A model generated the notes under the pieces. It had not been told where the DNA came from, searched no databases, and worked only from the letters and a program-made list of their open reading frames with translations. The position numbers and the translations under genes were made by a program. A stretch of DNA of 26,750 nucleotides from Bacteroidota bacterium (lineage in GTDB: Bacteria > Bacteroidota > Bacteroidia > Flavobacteriales_F > PHOS-HE28). Shown here piece after piece: positions 14,939-21,814 of the stretch. Position 1 is the stretch's first letter. The number at the start of each line of letters is the position of its first letter. The stretch is taken from positions 1 through 26,750 of the forward strand of contig JAEZAU010000067.1 in assembly GCA_023430325.1 (NCBI GenBank), read 5' to 3'.

Positions 14939-15084
14939 AACTGCGCCAACGGATCTTCCGATCGCTTGCCCGGTTGAACAAGGCGGTATTGCCGAAATTG
15001 TGGCACAAGGACCTGCAGCGGCTCAGCAAACTGCAGAAGCTCGTTGTTGCGTGGCGTTATTACGTGACCAGGAATGCGCTCTGA
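14935..15084 (+). CDS. Small conserved Bacteroidota protein (often labelled SsrA-binding protein)
   Basis: A GTG at 14935 overlaps the OmpA gene stop (GTGA) and opens a 49-residue frame: MKLRQRIFRSLARLNKAVLP, then KLWHKDLQRLSKLQKLVVAW and RYYVTRNAL. It is basic, contains a Leu/Lys amphipathic pattern and ends with the RYYVTxNAL block. I recall this as a ~50-residue family conserved in Bacteroidota, often mislabelled SsrA-binding protein although it is far too short to be SmpB. The identification is from memory; the coding evidence is the overlap, normal codon use and the family-like C-terminus. Function is unknown; it is probably translated together with the OmpA-like lipoprotein. Confidence 0.75.
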   Translation: MKLRQRIFRSLARLNKAVLPKLWHKDLQRLSKLQKLVVAWRYYVTRNAL

Positions 15085-15247
15085 TCCTTCAACGATCCAT
15101 CACATGTTCGATCCACGCCTGATGCATCTTAACTTGTAAGGCGTATGGTAGGTGCGGCTATTGCGGATGTGATGTGGAAAAATCCGATCCACTGACGTAA
15201 AGCCCCCATCCAGTGACAAGAACTTTGCATCCTTCGGTGTTCCCAAT
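15085..15247. other. 163-bp intergenic region before the T9SS protein
   Basis: No open frame is convincing here. It holds an 8-bp inverted repeat CATCACAT (15098-15105) / ATGTGATG (15167-15174) with a long spacer, and an imperfect -7 motif GAACTTTG (15220-15227) 20 bp before the next ATG. It probably contains the promoter of the 15248 gene. Confidence 0.4.
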
Positions 15248-17911
15248 ATGCAGACCATGAAACGATCCCTACTGCTCATTGCTCTCTATTCCACCATCGG
15301 TGTCTTCAATGTGATCGCACAGCCTGCGAACGACAACTGCTGGGATGTAGATCCATTCATATTGGAGGCCGATCTCGGTGTTGTAAGGACGGGCAATACG
15401 GAAGGAGCTACTGATGCACTGGGCTTCGGATTTCCCAATGTTTGGGAGGCTTTCACGTTGACCGAATGCCTTGATGTCACCATTTCCTACTGTGGCACCA
15501 CACCCGCCTTCCCGAATGTTCATGCCACCATGTATACCGGTTGCAGCCAGGGAGGTCCAGCGAATTATGCACGGCACCCGAACACCGGCTTCGAGCAGAC
15601 CACCTGTTCGGATGGCAACATCACTTTCCAGCATTTGCAATTACCGGCAGGCACTTACTTCTTCCTTGTCGATGCTTCCACGGAAGGCGATTATTCGATC
15701 ACCTTCACAGGTACGCCTTGTAGCGCTACTCCTCCTGCGAATGATGAATGCGCTGGAGCCATCACCCTGGTGCCCGATGTGGATTGTGTGACCATCAACG
15801 CCGATGTGAACGGGGCCAATGCGGGCACTTCGATCCCTCCGATCACTTGTGAAGGCTGGACCGGGGACCCAAGCGATGATGTATGGTTCCAGTTCGTGGC
15901 CACTACCACGGCCGTGAACATCTCGGTATTCCCCAGCGCCCAATTCGATGCCACGGTGGATCTTCGATCGGGAAGTTGTGGAGCCACTCAGAACATCGAT
16001 TGCTCCGAGATCGGTGGTGATGGAGGGGCCGAAATGGTGGAGGCCAGTGGGCTTACCATCGGCGAGACCTACTATGTGCGTGTATATGATTGGTGGGCGG
16101 GGCTGGCACTTACCACAACGTTCGATATCTGCATCCAAACGGTGTCCGGGGTTGATTGTACCGCCGATGCCGGAACATTGATCGGTGGTGGCACGGAGGT
16201 CTGCCTTATTGACGGACAGGCGCCTGTGAGCGCGGTCCCGGCAGGCGATGCGGTGGTGCCCGATGGTTATTCGACACTCTATTTGTTGGCCACATCGCCT
16301 GGCATGGTCGTGCTTGCCTGGGGAGAAGAGCCCGATTTCATCGTGAACATGCCTGGCGATCACACGCTGCATACATTGGTCTATGACGAAGCCACATTGG
16401 ACCTCGGTCTCTTCACGCCGGGAACTTCGACCTTGACGGAGATCGAGGCCATGCTCTTACAGGGTGGTGGGTCGATCTGCGGAAGCATCACCATGGCCAG
16501 TGCGGTCCATACCGTTATTGAATGTGATCCCTGCGATGCACTGGCCGGTAGTGTCACCGCCATATCGCCGACCGCATGTCTTGTTGATTCAATAGCTTCA
16601 CTCCTGGCGATCGCAAATGATGATGCAGTAATCCCCGCGGGGTATCAGCGAATTTTCATTCTCGTCCAAGGCGACGGCCAGGTCATTATCGCGGCTGATG
16701 TCGCACCCGAGTTCGAGGTCGGCGAAGAGGGATCTTACCTGATCCATGCCCTCGTCTTCGATCCGGCCACCTTGAACTTGTCGCAGATCGAACTGGGAGT
16801 CTCGACCGTACAGGAGGTGAACGCAATGTTGCAACAAGGAGGCGGAATGATCTGTGCTTCGCTGGACATGCTCGGCGCTGAGTTCAACGTGATCGATTGT
16901 GTTCCGGCCAATGATGATTGCAGCTTCGCCCAGCCGTTGAACATCTACGAGCTTGGGAATTGCACCGATACATTCACCAGTGGTACCACGATATTCGCTA
17001 CTTCAAGCGGTATCGATCCGATCTGCGATCCTTCCACGGAAGGTCATGCGGATGTATGGTACATCTTCAATTCCGGAGAGAACGATCAGGTGTTCATCGA
17101 GATCACGCCTGGCTCCATCACGAGCTGGGGAGTAGCGGTCTACAACAGCTGCATGGGTGATGGACTGGTGGCCTGTGAAGCCGAACCTTCAGGATCGTTG
17201 TTGATCAACACGATGCCGAATACCGACTACTATGTTCAGGTGTACACCAATCTACAGAGCGGGCAGACAGGTGATTTCAGCATCTGCCTCACCGGGCTTG
17301 AAGAAGTGAACATCTGCCTGGGCGGTACGGTGAGCACCACTACCGGTGACACCACGTTGGTCATCTGCACCAATTTCTTCAACGATCCTGTGACCTTCGT
17401 AAGCGCGGGGATAGCTGCGCAGAATTATTCCTACGTGCTCACGACTGAAGGTGACTCCGTTGTTGCCGTACTTGTCGGAAATACGATCGATTTCGCTGAT
17501 GCACCGGTGGGAACATACCACATCCATGGAGTCTCGTACAACGGCGAGTTGACCGCGATGGAAGGGACACATATCTCCGAGATCACATCCGATGGTGACT
17601 GCATCTCCATCAGTTCGAACCATGTGGTGGTACTTGTGGAATTCTGCACATCGATCGCCGGATATTCATCGGCCGGCTGGAACATCTTCCCGAATCCCGC
17701 CACCGAGACCGTAACGATCCGCCACGTTGGGCCGGCCGTGGATGTCACCATCCAGATCACCGATATGCAAGGCCGGATGATACTTGCCGAGAATGCATTG
17801 ATCAATGGACCACATACGATCTCCTTGGGCAATTCGATCGCTCCAGGGATCTATAATGTAGCCATCATCGATCCATTGGGCAGGAGCAGCCACCGGTTGG
17901 TGGTGGAATAA
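15248..17911 (+). CDS. Large secreted modular protein with T9SS C-terminal sorting domain
   Basis: The 887-residue protein has a signal peptide (MKRSLLLIALYST...VIAQ; ATG 15248 or 15257). Next come two Cys-containing beta-sandwich modules beginning PANDNCWD and PPANDECAG, of the type that follows PPC-like/adhesin repeats. Two tandem copies of a ~125-residue domain (about 303-428 and 428-551) share the pattern VVPDGY/VIPAGY, LQGGGSICGS/LQQGGGMICAS and HTVIEC/FNVIDC. A third PANDDC module and a more distant copy of the repeat (about 17310-17650) follow. The last ~80 residues, WNIFPNPATETVTI ... GIYNVAI, are a type A T9SS sorting domain. It is exported and probably attached to the cell surface. 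The ligand or role is unknown. No catalytic motif is seen. Confidence 0.88.
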   Translation: MQTMKRSLLLIALYSTIGVFNVIAQPANDNCWDVDPFILEADLGVVRTGNTEGATDALGFGFPNVWEAFTLTECLDVTISYCGTTPAFPNVHATMYTGCSQGGPANYARHPNTGFEQTTCSDGNITFQHLQLPAGTYFFLVDASTEGDYSITFTGTPCSATPPANDECAGAITLVPDVDCVTINADVNGANAGTSIPPITCEGWTGDPSDDVWFQFVATTTAVNISVFPSAQFDATVDLRSGSCGATQNIDCSEIGGDGGAEMVEASGLTIGETYYVRVYDWWAGLALTTTFDICIQTVSGVDCTADAGTLIGGGTEVCLIDGQAPVSAVPAGDAVVPDGYSTLYLLATSPGMVVLAWGEEPDFIVNMPGDHTLHTLVYDEATLDLGLFTPGTSTLTEIEAMLLQGGGSICGSITMASAVHTVIECDPCDALAGSVTAISPTACLVDSIASLLAIANDDAVIPAGYQRIFILVQGDGQVIIAADVAPEFEVGEEGSYLIHALVFDPATLNLSQIELGVSTVQEVNAMLQQGGGMICASLDMLGAEFNVIDCVPANDDCSFAQPLNIYELGNCTDTFTSGTTIFATSSGIDPICDPSTEGHADVWYIFNSGENDQVFIEITPGSITSWGVAVYNSCMGDGLVACEAEPSGSLLINTMPNTDYYVQVYTNLQSGQTGDFSICLTGLEEVNICLGGTVSTTTGDTTLVICTNFFNDPVTFVSAGIAAQNYSYVLTTEGDSVVAVLVGNTIDFADAPVGTYHIHGVSYNGELTAMEGTHISEITSDGDCISISSNHVVVLVEFCTSIAGYSSAGWNIFPNPATETVTIRHVGPAVDVTIQITDMQGRMILAENALINGPHTISLGNSIAPGIYNVAIIDPLGRSSHRLVVE

Positions 17912-17932
17912 CTGATAATGATCAAGAACTGG

Positions 17933-17960
17933 GAAGGGCGGCCGATCCGGGCCGCCCTTC
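17933..17960. terminator. Bidirectional hairpin between convergent secreted-protein genes
   Basis: GAAGGGCGGCC (17933-17943) and GGCCGCCCTTC (17950-17960) form a perfect 11-bp stem with a 6-base loop, 22 bp past the stop at 17911 and 13 bp from the stop of the convergent gene. There is no T-run on either side, so it acts either as a U-tract-less terminator or as an mRNA 3'-end stabiliser. Confidence 0.75.
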
Positions 17961-17973
17961 AGCATTCATCTCA

Positions 17974-18732
17974 TCAAGGTATGTTCACCTTCACCGTTCT
18001 TGATCGCAGGCCATCGGATAGACGTATGAGGTAGGCTCCAGCGCACAGAGCATCGATCGGAATGGCTGTCCGGTCCGAGAGAATTTGCGCAGCACCGATC
18101 AACCTTCCCGAGGCTTCGAAGAGTTCATATTCCAACCCATCGATAGGGCCATCGATCAAGATCGATAGTTGCGCTCCATCAATTCCCACCTGTACGGGGA
18201 TCTCCAAATGGGATTCCGGTAGCGAGGTGGCAAGACATGAATTCATGAATTGAAGGAAGTCATGATATGGCAGGGTATTCACGCCTTCGGCGATCGGTCC
18301 CGTCACCACATCATTGGAATAATCGAGATAGTAGGTACCGCAGATCGAGATCATCCAATCGCCCTCCTGCTCCAATTGGGTACCACAGAGTCCGTTGCCC
18401 ATAAGGTCGGTATGGCGCAAGGCCCAGATCATTGTATCGCCGATCTCCCAGGCATCAGGATATACACGGCATAGCAGGCCGCAATCGCCCCAGACACGCA
18501 GTATATCACCTTCCTGGGGAGAGCCTGAAAGCGATTCTATGACCTGCACATCAAGGCCGTGCGCTTCCTGCGCCACCTTCACCCCAAGCACGATCGCATC
18601 AGGTATCCACCATTCAGGTTGTTCATAGGGCGGATCCAGGGTTGCGCAGAAAGTTTCCGGCCCGAAACAGGAGCAGGCGAATATGCCCTGTACGCTGAAT
18701 GCCATCGCCATGATGAGTATGGATCGTTCCAT
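17974..18732 (-). CDS. Secreted Cys-rich protein with CSC mature N-terminus and T9SS-like tail
   Basis: From ATG 18732 the product has 252 residues: a signal peptide MERSILIMAMAFSVQGIFA, then a mature N-terminus starting C-S-C (Cys20, Cys22, Cys29). The middle is a beta-rich domain with DAIVLGVKVAQ, VWGDCGLLCRVY, ALRHTDLMGNGLC and SICGTYYLDYSND, with several further Cys likely forming disulfides. The last ~75 residues (VQVGIDGAQLSILI ... GAYLIRLSDG) resemble a T9SS sorting domain with the usual S/T/G turns. An upstream ATG (18783) gives a poor signal peptide. The CSC start followed by an OB-like barrel recalls netrin/TIMP-like domains, but this is a visual resemblance only. The function is unknown to me. 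It converges on the 15248-17911 gene. Confidence 0.75.
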   Translation of the reverse strand: MERSILIMAMAFSVQGIFACSCFGPETFCATLDPPYEQPEWWIPDAIVLGVKVAQEAHGLDVQVIESLSGSPQEGDILRVWGDCGLLCRVYPDAWEIGDTMIWALRHTDLMGNGLCGTQLEQEGDWMISICGTYYLDYSNDVVTGPIAEGVNTLPYHDFLQFMNSCLATSLPESHLEIPVQVGIDGAQLSILIDGPIDGLEYELFEASGRLIGAAQILSDRTAIPIDALCAGAYLIRLSDGLRSRTVKVNIP

Positions 18733-18821
18733 TTTTCTGTTTTGATGTTTGACGTGGAATGAGCTTGAATTGCTGCCCGGCACGCTGCGAAGCGTTCACT
18801 TTCAGATAAGCGGTTCGCGCA

Positions 18822-18829
18822 TACCTTTG
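18822..18829 (+). promoter_or_regulatory. -7 motif TACCTTTG upstream of the 18834 lipoprotein
   Basis: A perfect TAnnTTTG ends 4 bp before the ATG at 18834; a TTTC at 18800-18803, 18 bp upstream, may serve as a poor -33. The mRNA would be nearly leaderless. Confidence 0.5.
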
Positions 18830-18833
18830 CCTC

Positions 18834-19238
18834 ATGCGCTGGCCGATCCTGCTTACCCTATGCATCGCCTTGCTGGGGTTGTCTTCCTGCGAACCTGGCG
18901 ATGATGCTGATGTGAAGCCAGCGGTAAACCCGACGATAATCTTCTCTTCGGGCAGCGGCTATACCTTCCAGGATGACACCATCGATATGGGAGATACCGT
19001 AAGGGTGGGCGTCACCATCGACAAGGGTACCGATGCCATGCATCATTTCAAGGTGACGGTGAGCTATGATGGGGCTGTTCCACTGGTCACCGACAGCCTG
19101 CCCATGGGCATCGACCATTTCGAATTCGAGAAGCTCATCATCGCCCGTTCGCAGGCCGGTACGGAAAAATGGACCTTCGGTATCGCCGAGAATGATGGTG
19201 ACATCATCCGCCGGTCGCTGATCCTTACCGTGCAGTGA
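18834..19238 (+). CDS. Small lipoprotein, function unknown
   Basis: The 134-residue product has a clear lipoprotein signal, MRWPILLTLCIALLGLSSC, with lipobox LSSC (Cys19). After a short acidic linker (EPGDDADVK) it is predicted to be one beta-sandwich domain: alternating hydrophobic strands such as DTVRVGVTIDKG, HHFKVTVSYDG and RRSLILTVQ, with no cysteine or catalytic motif. This is the appearance of small Bacteroidota Ig-like surface lipoproteins. It is divergent from the secreted Cys-rich gene and 53 bp ahead of aspS, with its own promoter-like motif. No named family is recognised. Confidence 0.8.
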   Translation: MRWPILLTLCIALLGLSSCEPGDDADVKPAVNPTIIFSSGSGYTFQDDTIDMGDTVRVGVTIDKGTDAMHHFKVTVSYDGAVPLVTDSLPMGIDHFEFEKLIIARSQAGTEKWTFGIAENDGDIIRRSLILTVQ

Positions 19239-19261
19239 TCGCACCGGTGACCGCCTTCGGA

Positions 19262-19269
19262 TAACTTCG
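19262..19269 (+). promoter_or_regulatory. -7-type motif TAACTTCG upstream of aspS
   Basis: TAnnTTCG, 22 bp before the aspS ATG, in the 53-bp gap after the lipoprotein gene. Confidence 0.4.
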
Positions 19270-19291
19270 CCCTTTCTTTTCCGATCAAAGA

Positions 19292-21184
19292 ATGTATCGC
19301 ACACATACTTGCGGCGAATTGCGCCTTGCTCATGCCGGTACAGAGGTCACCCTGGCCGGTTGGGTGCAGCGCAGCCGGGCCCTTGGCGGAATGACCTTTG
19401 TCGATCTACGCGATCGCTTCGGCATCACCCAGCTCTCCTTCAATGTGGAACGCAACGCCGCGTTATGCGCCCAGGCCAATGAGCTCGGCCGCGAATTCGT
19501 GGTGCAGGTCACTGGTACGGTGAAGGAGCGGGAGAACAAGAACGCCAACCTGCCCACGGGTGATATTGAGATCATCGTCAACGGACTCAAGATCCTCAAT
19601 GGTGCAAAACTTCCCCCGTTCACGATCGAAGAGGAGACCGATGGGGGAGATGAGCTCAGGATGCGTTACCGCTATCTGGACCTGCGCCGGAATCCTGTTC
19701 GCCGTAACATGGAACTACGCCACCGCATGGCGATGGAGGTCCGTAGATACTTGAGCGATCTTGACTTTTTGGAAGTGGAGACTCCGGTGCTCATCAAGAG
19801 CACTCCCGAAGGCGCACGGGATTTCGTGGTACCCAGCCGCATGAACCCGGGTGAATTCTATGCATTGCCGCAAAGCCCCCAGACCTTCAAACAACTGTTG
19901 ATGGTGGCCGGTCTCGATCGGTATTTCCAGATCGTGAAATGTTTTCGCGATGAGGATCTGCGCGCCGATCGCCAGCCCGAATTCACCCAGATCGATTGCG
20001 AAATGGCCTTCGTGGAGCGTGATGATGTGCTGAACACCTTCGAAGGAATGGCCAGGCATCTTTTCCGCGAGGTGCTCAATATCGAGTTCCATGAACCGTT
20101 CCCGCGCATGACCTATGATGATGCCATGCGGCTCTACGGTAGCGATAAACCCGATCTGCGCTTCGGGATGCCTTTCGTGGAATTGGGGTCGATACCCGCT
20201 CCGATCGAAGATCCACATTCCTTGATAAGAACATCGCCAGATCCGTTCGACCCTGCGCTCTCGGCAACGTCACCTGATCTGCGCTCGATCCATCGCGAGT
20301 ACGCGATAGTGACCACTGGCATGCCCGATCTGGTGCGTGGCGCAGGCTTCAAGGTGTTCGACGAGGCCGAGCTGGTGGTCGGTATCAATGCCGAAGGCTG
20401 CGCCAGCTGGAGCCGCAAACAGACCGATGAGCTCATCGAATTCGTGAAGCGGCCACAGATCGGCGCCACCGGCATCGTGTTCCTGAAATGGACCGGCGAA
20501 GGTCTCAAGAGCACCGTGGACAAGTTCTATACACAGGAACAGCTTAAGCAATGGGCGCAGTCGGCAGGTATGCAGCTCGGCGATCTGTTCTGCATCATGG
20601 CGGGCCCTGCGGACAAAGTGCGCAAACAATTGAATGAATTGCGCCTCCATCTGGCGGATCGGCTGGGTCTGCGTGACCCGAAGGTCTTCAAGCCGCTCTG
20701 GGTGGTGGATTTTCCGTTGCTGGAGAAGGATGAGCAGAGCGGCCGCTGGCATGCTATGCATCATCCGTTCACCGCACCCAGACCCGAGGATGCGCACAAG
20801 CTCGAAAGCGATCCGGGAAGTGTGAAGGCCAACGCCTACGATCTGGTCATCAATGGTACCGAGATCGGTGGCGGCAGCATCCGCATCCACGATCGCAGAA
20901 TGCAGGAGGCCATGTTCCGCGTGCTGGGGTTCACCGATGAAGATGCCCGGTACAAATTCGGTTTCCTTCTGGATGCGTTCGAGTATGGCGCGCCTCCGCA
21001 CGGTGGTTGCGCGTTCGGCTTCGATCGGTGGGTATCACTTTTCGGACATCGTACCGACATTCGGGAGTTCATCGCATTCCCCAAGAACAACGCCGGTCGT
21101 GATACCATGATCGATGCACCGAGCATGATCGATAAGGAGCAGCTCGAGGAGTTGGGAATTGTAGTGAAAGCAGGCGATCGCTGA
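19292..21184 (+). CDS. aspS: Aspartyl-tRNA synthetase AspS
   Basis: AspRS charges tRNA-Asp. The N-terminal anticodon-binding OB domain is at about residues 1-105 (LAGWVQRSRALGGMTFVDLR). The class II core has motif 1 around 150-165, motif 2 FRDEDLRADRQPEFTQID (218-235) and motif 3 GGCAFGFDRWVSLF near the C-terminus. The bacterial GAD insertion domain lies between, with RKQTDEL and VKRPQIGATG. At 630 residues it is some 45 longer than usual. The excess maps to residues about 299-345 (bases 20186-20326), where the conserved FVEL...DLVRGAGFKVFD stretch is interrupted by an in-frame Pro/Ser/Asp-rich insertion. The rest is intact, so the enzyme is probably active. It is likely a non-discriminating or standard AspRS; gatC nearby hints at an indirect amidation route. 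Confidence 0.96.
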   Translation: MYRTHTCGELRLAHAGTEVTLAGWVQRSRALGGMTFVDLRDRFGITQLSFNVERNAALCAQANELGREFVVQVTGTVKERENKNANLPTGDIEIIVNGLKILNGAKLPPFTIEEETDGGDELRMRYRYLDLRRNPVRRNMELRHRMAMEVRRYLSDLDFLEVETPVLIKSTPEGARDFVVPSRMNPGEFYALPQSPQTFKQLLMVAGLDRYFQIVKCFRDEDLRADRQPEFTQIDCEMAFVERDDVLNTFEGMARHLFREVLNIEFHEPFPRMTYDDAMRLYGSDKPDLRFGMPFVELGSIPAPIEDPHSLIRTSPDPFDPALSATSPDLRSIHREYAIVTTGMPDLVRGAGFKVFDEAELVVGINAEGCASWSRKQTDELIEFVKRPQIGATGIVFLKWTGEGLKSTVDKFYTQEQLKQWAQSAGMQLGDLFCIMAGPADKVRKQLNELRLHLADRLGLRDPKVFKPLWVVDFPLLEKDEQSGRWHAMHHPFTAPRPEDAHKLESDPGSVKANAYDLVINGTEIGGGSIRIHDRRMQEAMFRVLGFTDEDARYKFGFLLDAFEYGAPPHGGCAFGFDRWVSLFGHRTDIREFIAFPKNNAGRDTMIDAPSMIDKEQLEELGIVVKAGDR

Positions 21185-21189
21185 TGTTC

Positions 21190-21275
21190 TTTGGGCGGCT
21201 CCCCGCTGGGGCCGGGCTATTCGCTGCAAGTCCTCGCTACGCTGCGGGCTTTCCGCTGCTATCCCTGCCGCAGAT
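21190..21275. repeat. REP-like palindromic/direct-repeat intergenic element
   Basis: Right after the aspS stop lies a GC-rich block with a GGCTCC/GGGGCC-type hairpin (21197-21202 with 21208-21213) and two imperfect direct repeats, GGGCTATTCGCTGC (21214-21227) and GGGCTTTCCGCTGC (21246-21259), 12 of 14 bases the same, followed by TATCCCTGCCG. I recall similar GGGATAGC...GGAAAGCCC elements as dispersed intergenic repeats in Bacteroidota. Only one copy is in this window, so dispersal is unproven here. It is translated only in a spurious extension of the next gene. Confidence 0.65.
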
Positions 21276-21291
21276 CACGGCATGTACCCTT

Positions 21292-21299
21292 TATTTTCG
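21292..21299 (+). promoter_or_regulatory. -7-type motif TATTTTCG upstream of the deaminase
   Basis: TAnnTTCG, 7 bp before the ATG at 21307. It separates the real gene from the REP-like block and argues against the upstream in-frame ATG at 21184. Confidence 0.5.
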
Positions 21300-21306
21300 T
21301 CACAAG

Positions 21307-21789
21307 ATGAACATGTCGAAAGAAGATGAGGAATTCATGCGCCAGGCGATCACACTTGCGCAGGAAGGAATGAAGCGCGGTGATGGTGGTCCCTTCGGCT
21401 GTGTCATTGTGAAGGACGGGAAGATCATAGGCCGGGGTAACAACCGCGTCACCAGTACCAACGATCCCACCGCACATGCGGAGGTGGTGGCCATTCGTGA
21501 AGCATGTGCGGCCTTGAATGATTTCCAACTCACTGGCTGTGTGCTGTACTCCAGTTGCGAACCGTGCCCCATGTGCCTGGGAGCGATCTATTGGTCCCGT
21601 CCCGATCGCATAGTCTTCGCCGGAACAAGAGAGGATGCTGCGGACGCCGGCTTCGATGACCAGTTGATCTATGATGAACTTCCGTTGCCTGCCGAAGAAA
21701 GGAAGATCCCTTGTGATCGCTTGTTACGCCAGGAGGCGAAGGCGGTCTTCGAGCAATGGAAGCAAGATCCCGACAAGCGGTTATATTAG
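21307..21789 (+). CDS. guaD: Nucleoside/guanine deaminase (GuaD-type)
   Basis: Cytidine-deaminase-fold enzyme of 160 residues. The zinc site is His57 and Glu59 (PTAHAEV) with Cys87 and Cys90 (PCPMC). The surrounding blocks SSCEPCPMCLGAIYW, AGTREDAADAGFDD and EAKAVFEQW match the Bacillus-type guanine deaminase, which converts guanine to xanthine, rather than tRNA adenosine deaminase TadA. The start is ATG 21307 or 21313; the open frame further upstream reads through a REP-like repeat (a proline/alanine-rich false extension). It is 122 bp after aspS and converges on kbl, with a small palindrome at the joint (21800-21814). Confidence 0.88.
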   Translation: MNMSKEDEEFMRQAITLAQEGMKRGDGGPFGCVIVKDGKIIGRGNNRVTSTNDPTAHAEVVAIREACAALNDFQLTGCVLYSSCEPCPMCLGAIYWSRPDRIVFAGTREDAADAGFDDQLIYDELPLPAEERKIPCDRLLRQEAKAVFEQWKQDPDKRLY

Positions 21790-21799
21790 GAATGCTCCT

Positions 21800-21814
21800 G
21801 AAGTTTCAAACTTC
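21800..21814. terminator. Small palindrome between guaD and kbl
   Basis: GAAGTTTCAAACTTC is a 15-base perfect palindrome (6-bp stem, 3-base loop) between the convergent genes; the kbl stop lies inside it. It may be a weak bidirectional terminator. Confidence 0.3.

Noticed and set aside
21184..21306. N-terminal extension of the guanine deaminase to ATG 21184
   Set aside because: It translates the REP-like element, starts on the last base of the aspS stop codon, and lies upstream of the TATTTTCG motif; homologues begin near 21307.
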